This document shows positions 12,061-23,557 of a stretch of DNA of 64,000 bases, piece by piece. The position numbers and the translations under genes are program-made. Within the stretch, counting starts at the first letter, position 1. Each line of letters begins with the position of its first letter. The notes under the pieces were generated by a model. That model made no database searches. It worked only from the letters and a program-made list of their open reading frames with translations, and was not told where the DNA came from. Source of the DNA: Diogma glabrata (taxonomy: Eukaryota > Arthropoda > Insecta > Diptera > Cylindrotomidae); contig OY856188.1 of assembly GCA_963693315.1 (NCBI GenBank), positions 2,054,769-2,118,768 of the forward strand, written 5' to 3'.

Positions 12061-12630
12061 ATGAAAACGATTTTCCTTACCACAAGATCATTTTGGATTA
12101 TATTTGCAACAATTAAAATAATTAATGTAGAATCACGTCGTGGGCCACATCATCCAAGAGGTCTTGAGGCACAATCACGTCCACCCAAATTAGATGAACA
12201 TTTAGAACATGAACACGATCATTTACGTGAAGATTTAGGCCCATGGGCATTGAAGAATAATAAACTTATGAGTGAGATGACAGATGATGAAAAGAATTTT
12301 TATTATTTCAAAGTTCATGATTCAGATAACAATGACGTACTCGATGGATTGGAAATGTTACAGGCAGCAACTCATCGATCAGGGCATTTACATAAATTAA
12401 ATCAGGATGATGAATTGGAAAGTATGGATGATGAACTAGGTCACATTATAGGTGATAAAAACGAAATTAAAAACTTTCCTGTTTGATAAATTGTTAGTTT
12501 TTTTGCTCTAGATGTCATTGATGATTTTTTAAGTTACGCAGATCTAAATCAAGATGGATATCTTAACTATCCAGAATATGCCAAAGGAATACAGAATGAT
12601 GATGTAACTAATATGGAACAAATAACTTAA
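12061..12630 (+). CDS. Secreted two-EF-hand protein, MCFD2/CGREF1-like
   Basis: Two exons, 12061-12451 and 12512-12630, separated by a 60-bp GT-AG intron (phase 1). They give 510 nt, 169 aa. The protein starts with a hydrophobic signal peptide (about residues 1-24), then a His/Glu-rich linker. The first EF-hand loop is D87-S-D-N-N-D-V-L-D-G-L-E98 and the second D141-L-N-Q-D-G-Y-L-N-Y-P-E152. Both have the canonical acidic positions, so calcium binding is expected. The end (DLNQDGYLNYPEYAKGIQ) strongly resembles MCFD2, the luminal calcium-binding partner of the ER-Golgi cargo receptor LMAN1; CGREF1 is a similar alternative. Size is close to human MCFD2 (146 aa). If exon 1 were read through, the protein would lose the second EF hand, which supports the splice. 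It converges on the gene ending at 12809, 178 bp away. Confidence 0.9.
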
Positions 12631-12775
12631 TTTTATAAATAATAATATTTTATTCAATTCACAATTTTTATACAAACAATATAAACTATAAGTTTTTTTA
12701 TTTTCAATTATAATAAGTTTATCATATGTAGGATTAAAATCAAATAAGAAGAACTGGACATTTTTTGTATATTTA

Positions 12776-12781
12776 AATAAA
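12776..12781 (+). terminator. Candidate polyadenylation signal of the EF-hand gene
   Basis: A canonical AATAAA lies about 145 bases after the stop codon. It is the first exact signal I see, in the short interval before the convergent gene. Confidence 0.5.
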
Positions 12782-12808
12782 ATTAAAGTTTGCTTAAAAT
12801 TATTTTAT

Positions 12809-15804
12809 TTATCTTAGTAAACAATGGTAAATCATTTCACAGGGTGCTCCTTCAACGCCTTCAATAGCAGCTTGTTCTAAATTATAAACCAATTGACTGT
12901 AGCGTTGATTTGTTATAATTTTACTAGAAAAAGCGGAAAACAATTTATTAACTTTAATTACTTCGATAATAATGAGAGTTATATACTCGGTAAATAATTC
13001 AGATCCTTTGATGATTGCACGGGCTGCTTTTATATATTCAGCCGAAGTTTGAGGTGATTGGCATGCAGCGCGTTGTAAACATCCATCTTGTCCAGAACCT
13101 TGTGCGGCAAGAAATCCTATTAAAAGTGGGGTTTCATTTTGGTCCAGTAACGGAACTGTAAAACCAAAAGAGATGTACAGAATTAAATATTATTAAATTC
13201 AATTAAAAGCAACCAGTAAGACTAAATTATTTTAACTAGCTGCCCACGACATTAAGTTTAATTAGTTATACTGATATGTTCTAAAATGATCTAAAACTTG
13301 GCGGTTAACCATTGTGAAAAGCACCTTCACTGACACCTTTAATGACAATATCAAAGTATATACTGAACAATTATTTCAACTACCAATTGTTTATGTTACT
13401 AACAAATTCTATTGTTTTATATTTTTTATGGATTGAATCATCATCTTTACAAATAATACATATTACAAATTCGTAGGGGTAAACAATTGTTTTTTTAAAT
13501 AGAATTAATTATCTGCGTTGAAAGCGAAAACATTTTTTGTAACAATGTTTATTATCATTTTTAAAAAAATTCTTACCATCGTCATCCATCCCACGACTTC
13601 GTCCATAGTGACTCCAGTTACCAGCTCCGATTAGACCAGCGGCAAATATTAATGCTTTTAATAGTATCAGGATGAGTAAATTTGTTAAATTTAAACTTAA
13701 AACCTGAAATTAAAATGTAATAGCAATGGTTTACACGATTAGCATGAGTTTAGCTCAGGTGGCATTTGGCTTCTAGTGGTGCATTCCGGTCATCAGATGC
13801 TACTCTCTAATTTTAATCAAATTTTTATCGCTTAAGAGTGCCTGACTTTTAAGTACATCCTCAGTCACATAACACAGTTATGAAGGTAGACGATAGTAAA
13901 CCTGTCTAAAAGGTATGGATAGGCGAGTGGTTATAGACAGGCTGACCAAGACTCGGTAGTCCCGGCTTCAAACCCCTGTCGGAGCAAAAAGTGCATTTCT
14001 AGCTATTATTGATAACATGTAGACTATATTAGGTCCTCTTACCTCACTTCACAATAATACCAGAAAACTACAATGCCAATCCGCACATTAGGTTGAGACC
14101 ATCATGAAACATGCTGTTTAGAAGAAACTTATGATACTGTTGTTTATTTCTGACCCAGCATTGGAAAGTTAGTTCCATGTTTCAGTCAACAGTTTGATTC
14201 TCTCTACTGTTCTGCCGAACTCCAATCAAAAACAAATGTGAAACCAAAAGGGGTAGTGCTTATTGGGTCAGAAACTTTTTCCTCATCTTCAGGGTCAATG
14301 GTCGGTAACGATTGCACATCCGCATTCACTTTTGGATAGAATGACAAAGGTTTTACGTCTGCTATCAAACCAGGACCAAGCAAAATGCTATGTCTCCGTA
14401 AGATCAACATTGCTGTAAAACTAGACTGTGCGGTTCACCAATCGCTATTTTAACGGCTTTATTCAACAGCTTGCTTACGATCTTGTGTTCACCCAGGAAT
14501 CGTAGGCAGACAGCTAAAAGGTAAAAGCTTTATTGATCAACAAGAACACTGAACTGATATGCTTCCCAGGCGAAAGAACGGGAACTCCGATGCTTTTAAC
14601 AAACCGGCTTGTTTTCCCCAACCGAATTTATTTCAGAAATTTAGCAGGTGTGCAGATTAAAATACCTCGTGTCCATAACGGGTGTTGGAAGTTCATTTGG
14701 GTATCTGGGTCCTTCTTATAAGTAACATAACTTTATAATATCTTGCGATGCCAAGACTCATCATGTATATGACAGTGTGCAACATTAACAAAAAATGTGA
14801 GTCTGTGCTCAAATTTTTGTAAACCAACAGCATTTTTATTGCTTTCAAAGGTAGTGAACCAAACTGAAGAATAATAGCAGAAACAAAACCCAGATCCTGA
14901 TTCTCTAGAACAATATTGCCTTTTGGTCTATGTATTTTTGTCACCCTATGCAGTAGGTGTATGTTTATCCTCAAAGAAAGACAGAAAGTGGACCTGACGG
15001 AAAGAAGTGTTGGGTTTAATAATATATAACAAATTGGAGGGCTTAAAATGTGAACGTTCCTTGTCAGGACAATTATGTTTGAATTAGAAAGAACAAACCA
15101 GAAAGTAATTCCTGACAGCCAGCTGCTAAAGCAATTACCGCTGTTTGAAGCTGGTGTTTAAGAGGAATACTCTAACTGGCCAGTTACCATACAGCAAACA
15201 GATGGTCTTCTATAAATCTGGTTAAGTCAAAGTGCGCTATTATACTATTAATTTTTAATCTAATGCAATCAGCCGTTGGAACAGATACACACACAAATCA
15301 ACACAATTATTAGTATTACTTCTGCTTAAGTCAGGTGCTAGGCTCATATCCCATTTCAAAAGATTAAGGTTTCTAGTTTCAGGCTTTTTTAATTACTTTT
15401 TAGAACTTTACCAACTTTAGTACACTTCCATTGTAATTAAGACTCTGAGAGATAAATAAAAATAATTATATCACTATCTCAATAATTATAACAATTATGT
15501 TACACTACCAGCACAATTTTTAAAACTTTTATTATCTTACTTGACTATTACCAGCCGATCGACTAATAAGCTCTTTAGCGAAATGCACCATCATTTGTCC
15601 TGCTGGTCCAGACATCATCTGTTGAGCACTTTGCATCCATCCTCTTCTCTGTGCAACTTGATCAGGATATTTAGATAAAACACTATTTTGATAAACTTCA
15701 TTATTTACACTTGTCTCCTCCCCTTGTGCTACGATAAATTCTAGTTGCAATAAAATAATCAAACCCACAATTGTAGATACCGAGTACAGGAGACTTGTTT
15801 TCAT
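12809..15804 (-). CDS. Secreted/membrane protein with C-terminal four-cysteine module
   Basis: Function unknown. Three coding exons, 15804-15541, 13703-13577 and 13155-12809 (phases 0 and 1, GT-AG borders), give 738 nt, 245 aa. The ATG at 15804 opens a clear signal peptide (MKTSLLYSVSTIVGLIILLQ, cleavage probably after FIVAQ). Exon 2 encodes a long hydrophobic segment (NLTNLLILILLKALIFAAGL) rich in Gly/Ala at its end, then GNWSHYGRSRGMDDD. Exon 3 encodes the cysteine module: GCLQRAAC, about 60 residues of mostly helical sequence, and finally APCEMIYHC near the C-terminus. The module has the same order and spacing logic as the larger gene at 23558-32113. A minus-strand AATAAA overlaps the stop (12804-12809) and another lies at 12697-12702. 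It converges on the EF-hand gene. Intron 1 carries a SINE head. The exon chain is inferred from splice consensus and preserved frame. Confidence 0.8.
13735..13986 (+). repeat. tRNA-derived SINE head(s) in an intron
   Basis: The polymerase III A box TAGGCGAGTGG at 13920-13930 and the B box GGCTTCAAACC at 13964-13974 are about 44 bases apart, as in a tRNA gene. The block around 13911-13986 looks like a diverged tRNA, followed by unrelated AT-rich sequence, as in a SINE. A second A-box-like TTAGCTCAGGTGG occurs near 13750 without a good B box, perhaps an older broken copy. A functional tRNA is unlikely because the arms do not pair convincingly. Confidence 0.65.
13990..15540. other. Intron 1 of the 245-aa gene: old repeat sequence
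   Basis: This part of the 1.8-kb intron is GC-richer than nearby intergenic DNA between about 14100 and 15200 and has scattered open segments on both strands. Near 15095-15140 the plus strand reads VIPDSQLLKQLPLF. With one frameshift it resembles the DSQAAIKAI strand of a LINE RNase H, so a decayed LINE is likely. The rest is not recognised. Confidence 0.4.
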
Positions 15805-17170
15805 TTTTCAGTTAAATCTCTATTTTGCAAATTCAAACTTTACACACAAATATTCAAAAATCAACTGAAGCCACTATCCTATACCGTTGAAATATTTATA
15901 GATTTTAAAACATAAACAATTTTATTCTTCGTTTAAATGAAATGCATTCAAATATGATTATTTACCTGTGCAAAGGCAAGAAATTAGTCTAAACAATACG
16001 ACAATTACATAAATCTATCAAAAGACAAAACATAATAGAAATCGTTGAGGTAAAAAAGAGTCATATGCGTCGGTAAGTTTGAAAATTTCCTTGAGACAGA
16101 AAAGTTATTCATATTTGCTAGAATTCTAAACAGGAAAACGAAATTAGGAAATTCAAGGAATATAAGTTTTTATCAGTTCATAAAAATTTTTAATTTGTAT
16201 AAATTTTTTAAATATTATTGATAAGAAAAGGTCGGCAAAATAATATAAAAGGTAAACTTCATTGATACAATTGTTTTATGTAAACAGTAGGTTGAGTTGA
16301 AAAATAGATAACTTCACACTCGAAAAGTGACATGGAGGGAACCGTATCAACTAAACATTTTAGATTTTAATTTGATTTATTTGTGAATCCTTCAGAAATT
16401 GATTTTTTTTAAATCGCAAAACATTTTTATTGAAGATGTTCGGCATCTAGTGTGCCTTATAATGGCGAATAATTTTCGATCGGTTTAACATTCATAAAAC
16501 ATCAATAAAATCCTGCTCCCTGGGTCCTTACACAACCAGCAATTTTTTAAAATCTTAACCTGGTGCATATATTTTAAGGCTATGTTGACGACTAACTTTA
16601 GAACATTAAAACAAGTCCAAAATAAAAACCATAATTTGGACATTAAAGACTCATTGTATATAGTTGCTTGATTGTTTGTCTGATCTCAACAAGTCCAATT
16701 CAAAATTATTTCGGTCTAAAAGGCCTAAGTGTTAAAATCATGAGAAAGTAGTCAAAATATTATTATGCTCTTACTTTTTTGTTTTGTCGACTTTTTTGGC
16801 CATAACGACTCTTACTAAGCAAAAACCTTTTGATGAACCCAAGCCTTAAAAAAGAGGTAGGATTAAAATATTAAGGCCTTTGAGGTATGAAATAACAATA
16901 GAATATGTAATAAATGTTTTGCAAATGCTTGTTACAAAAAACAATATAATATAATATAAAAATTTTTCAAATGTTAATTGACAAAAATTTGCAAAGCTAA
17001 CTGCATGGAAGAGTGATAATGAAAACAATAGTGAATAAATATTGTGACAACTTTCCAACATACGATGAAGTTCTTCTATTCTAATTTTATTCATAAAAAT
17101 ATTTAAGAATTGAAATTTATTTTTATAGTATTTATTTATATTTATATCGTATTTATTTAGAAATTTATTT
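15805..17170. other. Spacer upstream of the 245-aa gene
   Basis: AT-rich. Holds the presumed promoter of the minus-strand gene at its left edge. Near 16704-16830 there is a degenerate copy of the TTCGGTCTAAAAGGCCTAAG end that marks the dispersed repeats at 8.1-9.0 and 44.5-45.1 kb. No gene recognised; the open stretch at 16846-17184 on the minus strand is low-complexity and unsupported. Confidence 0.45.
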
Positions 17171-17179
17171 ACCTCAGGG

Positions 17180-19900
17180 GTCATTGGTCTGATTATACCG
17201 TGATACGGGACCTGGTGAACCCAAGGTACCTGAGCTATAGTAGGCTCTAGCCTGCTATTGAAAACCGTAAACCTGTTGTCATGTCTAGCGGGAACAAGGA
17301 CCTTGGCTTAGCCGCCCCGATCGCGGGAAGCTGCTCCCTTATCAGCACCCTCTGGTGGGTACACACTAGAGAGGTCTCATGTAGGTTCAAACCATGAAAA
17401 GTACCAACCTCTGGACACCTGTCGCCCTCAGTTGTATATAGACTTCTAACAGGTATAGACGAAGGCCTGTTGGTGACCTTTATTGCGTCCTACTAAATCC
17501 TAAATATAGTCTTGAATCACCTTTTAAACTTCATCAAGGTGTATGTGCATACATTCATGAGAGTGTTGCATATAAACGCTTTCCAAATTATGAAGTACAT
17601 GGTGATGGCTACAGCACAGTAGTATTAAAGGTTTGTCTACCTGAAATTTCTTTTTTCACAATAGCTCTATACCAGTCCCCAAACAAACATAATCCCAATT
17701 TTTTTAATCTCTTGACTAATGTTGTCGACGAAATTAGAGCACAATTTCAAAATTGTGAGGTTATCCTTACCGGTGACTTTAACGTCCACAACAAATCGTG
17801 GTTAGAATTTTCCAAAATGACCGACGACGACAACAATGGAAGGCAGGCAGAAATATTTGCTGCATCGCACGACCTGACGCAGATTGTAAAAAGACCAACT
17901 TTTACTCCTCGTAATGGCGATGGTAAAAGTTTTCTCTTAGACCTTTATCTCACATCTATGCCAGATATTACGTTGCTGTCGATAAGGGTAGTATTGGAAA
18001 TTCTGACCATTATCTAATCACATCAATTATCAAAACTGATTTGCTACAAACTAGAGTTCCCAAACCCAGTAAAATATTTCACTTTTCCAAAATGGACACC
18101 AATGGTCTCCAAATTTTTTTTCAAGGTTTTCCTTTTGATCGTCATTGTTTTTATACTGACGATGTAAATGTTTCTGCTCAAAACTTTACTGAAACCATTC
18201 AATTCGGTATTAACAAATTCGTTCCCTTTTCAATAATAAAACCCCAACAAAAATATTTGTTTTCGAAGGCAGCCAAATTGGCTCTTAGAAACAAACGTAG
18301 ACTATTTAATATTTGGATTCATAAAAAGAGTTCTGTTAATCGATCCCAATATTTAAAGGCCAACAAAATATTAAACCAGATAAATGAAAACGAAAAAGCA
18401 GAGATTGACAGAGCGAAAGCGGCAAAACTTTCGTATGTCAATTTCTGACAAAAGTTTTTACAGTGGCATTAATTCTTTAAACTGTGGTACTAAATCTTCT
18501 ATCCCTCCTATCATTGATGGTGACTCAATCATTACGGATCCTGCAAGGAAAGCTACATTGTTTGCGGAACGCTTTGCTTCAAATGTTTTAGAAACGCCTA
18601 AAGAAATACCCCAAATCCAGTCTTCAGGAGTTAATATGAAACAATTAAATTTCAAACCCAAAATTGTCGAAAAACTTTTAAGGGAGATAAACAACAACGA
18701 AGCCTCTGGTCTGGACAACATTCCTCCTGTTATTCTAAAAACATTTTCAAAAGAACTTGCACCAACTCTCACCAAAATATTCTATAAATCCTATCAATCT
18801 GGTATTTTTCCATCCTGCTGGAAGTTGGCCAATGTCCAGCCTGTCCCAAAAGAAGGAATGAAATGTGATATTTCAAATTATAGACCAATAGTCTTACTTC
18901 CAGTCATGTCTAAAATATACGAGCACTATGTTAATTCACATATATCCAAATTTTTGGAAGACAACCATTTGATATCTGACTGCCAATACGGTTTTAGAAA
19001 CAAAAGATCAACAACCGATCTATTGAACTATGTGGCACATCTTTGGAATAGCATACTTGAAAAAAGTGCTGAAACGTACGTGATCGCATTAGACATCTCA
19101 AAAGCATTTGATCGAATTTGGCATGCCAACTTGATCAACAAGCTCGTTGCGTACGGATTTCATCCCGCAGTTGTGAAGTTGATTCCAAATTTTCTGTCTA
19201 ACCGAAACATCTCGGTATCTATAGATGGCTTTTCTTCTGAGTCTAAATTAATAACCGCTGGTGTTCCCCAAGGCTCAGTTATATCTCCCACTTTATTTTT
19301 ATCTTATATCAACGAATTGTTGCAAAACACCAGTAACCCAATAAATAGTTTTGCAGATGATAGTACACTGCACAAGTCTATTCGTCCCCCTATCTTCAAA
19401 AATTAAAATGGATGGACGAACAAATTCCGAGAGATGCTGTCATAAATGTAAACGAGGACCTAAAAAAGTCGCCGATTGGGGTGACAATGATTGATTGTTT
19501 TCAGATCAAAGTGATTGTTTTCAGATCAAAGACCGAGTTTCCCAACGATATTTCAATTAATATGTGTGACGACCAAATAGACGAATGTGAAAGCATTCGT
19601 TTATTGGGAGTTTTTCCCCGTTTGACTCGTCAATCGGTTTGTGCAGGTAGTCGGACTGTTGAGATTACTTACTGTCACAGTAATAAAATACAAAGGGATT
19701 TCTTTGTGTGTACATCGTACAAATGGAATGCTTTGCCCGAATCAATAGTCTTGAGTGCCTTCAATCCACAAAGATTAAAAAAAGCGTCCACCAATACCTC
19801 AAGACGCATGTTGTTGTGGGACCTAGGTCTTAAAAGGTATCTATGTGTTGTTGTAACACATTTTGTAATTCCTACTACACAATACTTTTTATAAAAAAAA
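17180..19900 (+). pseudogene. Jockey/CR1-group LINE with endonuclease and reverse transcriptase
   Basis: About 2.7 kb of one element. The endonuclease domain is readable from about 17500: VCAYIHESVAYKRF, TIALYQSPNKHN, LTGDFNVHNKSWL, and after a frameshift near 17970 the catalytic SDH. The linker (18041-18448) and reverse transcriptase (18384-19406) follow in other frames. RT motifs are GLDNIPPVILK, SNYRPIVLLPVMSKIYE, QYGFRNKRSTTDLL, VIALDISKAFDRIW, GVPQGSVISPTLF and the catalytic FADDS. Sequence just after FADDS is interrupted and partly deleted (a short duplication, TTGTTTTCAGATCAAA, occurs near 19496-19531). The C-terminal SYKWNALPESIVL region remains to about 19890. At least two frameshifts and a stop make it inactive. 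The GC-rich 17180-17480 may be its 5' part. There is no poly-A tail or clear target duplication. Confidence 0.9.
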
Positions 19901-19929
19901 ATAGTATTAAGTTAAAGTATTAAGTGTAA

Positions 19930-20351
19930 AACCAGTGGTGCAAAATTAAGAAAAGCAATAATAATATCTCAGTCTAATCGTGTATTATGAATAACAGTCA
20001 TACTCATTATACGTAGTAGTGATATTTTTACTTATGCGGTTGGTTCCAGATTCGTTGATGTGTTCGGCAGCTTTTATATTAAGGGTTAAAATGTTGACCG
20101 AACTCTGCTACCAAAATGATTTTGATATAGTAACCCGGATCTGGCGATGCTTTCGTCAGAATCGCCAACTCATATGGGCTTACATTTGTCATGCTCTGTG
20201 GATTAAATTTAGGGATAGACAAACGGATGAGAAAATAAAAGTAATGATGAGAGCCAGAAAGCAGTGGCCAAACGTAGAATTTGATGTTTTTCTACAGTCT
20301 CTTTATAGATTGTATATGATAGATTGGCCATTCCAATGAGTGATGCATTAC
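19930..20351 (+). other. Spacer with one unrecognised open segment
   Basis: An open frame at 20019-20339 encodes about 100 residues (including TELCYQNDFDIVTRIWRCFR) with plausible amino-acid composition, but no family I recognise. It ends 12 bases before a fold-back element, whose insertion may have cut a larger unit; the other side (21030-21480) is also open. It may be part of an unidentified transposon. Confidence 0.3.
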
Positions 20352-21029
20352 TATGGGTGAAAAACACGTGAAATCAGCAAAAAACATGCGTATTGGAATT
20401 CATTGACATCAATAAAAAAATTTTCTGCGTTTTCAGTTTTTTTTGTACCCTGTCTTAAGATACAGGGTGATGAAAAATCAAAAAATTGCTCGACTCTGGT
20501 GTATTGAAATGGCTCTGCAGTCAAAACTACTGAGTTTATTTTAATGTTATATATAGCTCAAAATGTAGGTATTGAACAGAGCTAATCAAAATAATAATTC
20601 ACATTATATGACTTTAAACACTTTCTTTTAGAAAAATAAATGTAAAAAATTCAAATTCTATTTTCTAGAAATGCGTGTTTTTTATATTTTTAATATGTGA
20701 AAGGTACATATGTTACTAACATTTTATAAAAAATTCAGGAGGGGAAAATTTTTTGTTTTTTTTTATTAATTTTATTGCAACACGCCTTAAAAATTTTTTG
20801 AGCTACATAACATTAAAATCAGTTTAGTAGTTTTGACCGTGTAGAGCCATTTCAATACACCAAGGGCAAGCAATTTCTTGATTTTTCAACACCCTGTATC
20901 TTAAGACAGGGTTAAAAAAAAAAACTAAAAACGCAGAAAACTTTTTTTATTGATTTCAACGAATTCCAATACCAAAAATTAAAACTTCATTTCCAGACCT
21001 TGCTGATTTCACGTGTTTTTCACCTCATA
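20352..21029. repeat. Fold-back DNA element, ~680 bp
   Basis: Ends are inverted repeats: GGTGAAAAACACGTGAAATC near 20356 and its inverse GATTTCACGTGTTTTTCACC near 21005-21024. The arms continue inward almost to the centre. The left arm carries TGTCTTAAGATACAGGGT and TATTGAAATGGCTCTGCAG; the right arm carries their complements. The whole element is therefore an imperfect palindrome. It has no coding capacity: a MITE-like or fold-back element. Confidence 0.85.
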
Positions 21030-22539
21030 TACTAAATCGTAATAGCTTGGGTTTAGAGATTCGCCAAGAGCTCTGGTATGTTATGATCCATCTGTTGGAA
21101 CACCTTCGCCAATTTTGTTGAGATAGAGAGTAGTTGTGGTCCAAAACAACTCCTATAAAACGTCACTATAATTATCTATCAACTAGTCCTGTGTCAGTAT
21201 TTGATATTGAAAATGAGTTCTCACGAGTGAGGTTTTGTGAACTTCTACCTGAGCCCGTATCTACTGAATTGGCGCCCAAGAAAATTTCCTTTTATAATAA
21301 CTTTTGTTTTTTTAGAATCAATAAATTAAACTCTGACGTAAACTTCCGTCCCAAGCAGGAGCGAAGATATAGTCTTAACGGAATTTTAACTATCTATGAT
21401 GGGAAGTTGCGTCCTTACGCCTCCAGATCGCATGTAGCGTATAGCTTACATTCGGTACGCATAGATAGGCGGAGCTATTGATTTTATGAGTTATTGACTG
21501 CCTCCGAAGAGAATTCGTTTTACATCCCAAACGCGCCTCTGGCTAAACAATTGTTTTTGCTTTTTTGATATTGCAAGGGTACGAATAATTCTTTGGAACT
21601 ATTCTCAATGGGCTTTACACACCCACAGTCTCTAGAAGCGTGATAGCTTCATGGTGGTACCAGGGATGCTAGAGATGGCAAAGATGTCAGGCAATTGATT
21701 GTGGAGTTGTGATGTTTACACCACTGCCATCATGACTTAGTCATCTAGCCAGGCTTTGGATTCATGGTATCATTAGGACTCTTTACGCGTTAACATTTTA
21801 TAGGGTTATAATCCCTCCAAAAAAATGTTTGCATCCTATGATAGTGGTTGGTTAGTTCCCAACGGATGATGCTGAGGAAGTTTCTGAGGGATTTCGCTCA
21901 GCCGTCATACTGTTGAGTTGGGAAGTATCTAAAGCTTGGTTGGGAATTATCCGAGAAGGGAAGAGTTGGGAAGTATCCGGCTTTTGGCGCAAATGATTTA
22001 TCCTCTGATCATTTCGTACAATTGCTACCCAGGTTTCTTGTTATAATCGGGGTTTATAAGAACTGACGCCGATGTTAGAGAATTTTTAAGAATACGCTCA
22101 AAAAAATAAAAGTCACTTTTACAAAATTTTTATAAATATACAACACACAATTTTTTTTTGATAAAACTACAATTTTTTTCCTTCAAGTCCAAAAATAATT
22201 GTTCACGGTTGAAAATGAAGTCAGATATGAACCTACGATAATATCCAGCCATACCGCGGTACCTACGCACCTGCTTAGGGTACGACGGATTAGAAATTCA
22301 GAAATCACTTGAGTTTTTTAGAATATATCTTGATTTTTTTGTCAAATTCACTTGAGACACTGGGAGATCTCTTTAATAAAAAACTGATACAATGGCATAC
22401 CAAGGACTGTGAAAGCAGGTTTCTTACAGGTGTGTTTCTCTAGTGGCATTTGTCAAAAAACATCCTCCATGTTCAGACGGTAAAGGAAGTTACTTTGAGG
22501 CAGTCATTTCCGAGCAGTTTTTATCATTATTCTGGTGTA
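21030..22539. other. Unassigned spacer, possibly old transposon
   Basis: An open segment at 21134-21481 (115 codons, plus strand) shows no recognisable motif. Sequence to about 22100 is GC-richer than average and probably transposon-derived, but no domain can be named. Further right nothing is seen until the hairpin at 22540. Confidence 0.35.
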
Positions 22540-22654
22540 GACTTAAGCTCCTTAACTGTTACTTTAGGAGCTAGAATCTCGAATGGTTTTCAAACCCTCT
22601 TAGAAAACCATTCGAGATTCTAGCTCCTAAAGTAACAGTTAAGGAGCTTAAGTC
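22540..22654. repeat. Near-perfect hairpin, ~51-bp arms
   Basis: GACTTAAGCTCCTTAACTGT and following sequence (22540-22590) is repeated in inverse at about 22604-22654, ending in AGGAGCTTAAGTC. About 12 bases (CAAACCCTCTTA) form the loop. I see no mismatch in the arms. No transposon ends are seen outside it. RNA from either strand would fold into a miRNA-precursor-sized stem. It may equally be a recent inverted duplication. Confidence 0.85.
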
Positions 22655-23504
22655 AAACACTTTTCACCTTTTCTCCTGCTGAAAATCACTTCCCTTCCAT
22701 CCTCTCCCTTATTCAACTGAGACGGTTTATGGTGTATAATTCGTACCGTTGTATTAAGTATTCGCCAGGCTAGGGTCCCATGAAATAGCTCCGTCGCAAA
22801 TAGTATCTGTATAAACTAAAAAGCAACCACATTACGGCGAAGTAATGAAAATCTGCCGACTTTCAATTAGAAGATGCCAGAGAGTCAGAGCTGGTATAGG
22901 CCTGTAAAGACAACGTTATACCTAAAATCAGCACAGAGATTAACTGAAACTCGGTTTGGTTAGTATCATTGTATATAGCGCATGTCTACCAATGACCACG
23001 TTTCACAAAACATCTGGCTACTATCATCTGGTGAAGCTCAGAGGCCATAGAACTATTGACTACGTATAGCAATGAAATCTGTTTAAGGTTGAAGTATAAT
23101 GGTATATTCGGTAAACCGCTATTGAAAAAAAAAGTAAACCATAATAATTAATAATAAAATAAATATATTGGTTTTTATTTAAATATTATAAATACAATTA
23201 GCTTAAATATCTATTCTAATTCTAAATATAAAGATATCTTAATTCATAAAAAGCTTAAGTTGAATAGTATGAAAAAATAATTTATCTTTTTGAGACACAA
23301 CGTTTGCACACAGTGTTCGTTGTCTAGGTTTTGTAAAATTTTTTTTTTGGGTAATATCTATATTATGAAATTAAATTAATCAAGTAATAGAGTTATACTA
23401 TATATTTATACTTTAATGGAGATAAATATGCCACTAATTGTTGCATAGATAATTAAAGTTATATTCCATCTACAAATTAAATCATTAAATATTATAGACT
23501 AAAT
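22655..23504. other. Spacer downstream of the large minus-strand gene
   Basis: AT-rich, without recognised features; the right end borders the 3' UTR of the gene that stops at 23558. Confidence 0.4.
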
Positions 23505-23510
23505 TTTATT
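23505..23510 (-). terminator. Candidate polyadenylation signal
   Basis: Minus-strand AATAAA about 50 bases after the TAG stop of the large gene, a normal distance for insects. Confidence 0.6.
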
Positions 23511-23557
23511 AAACGTTTAAATCTTAGTAAAAACCTAAAATAATATTAAAATATATT

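Noticed and set aside
13911..13986. Functional tRNA gene
   Set aside because: A and B boxes are good, but the acceptor and anticodon arms do not pair convincingly and it sits as a SINE-like block in an intron.
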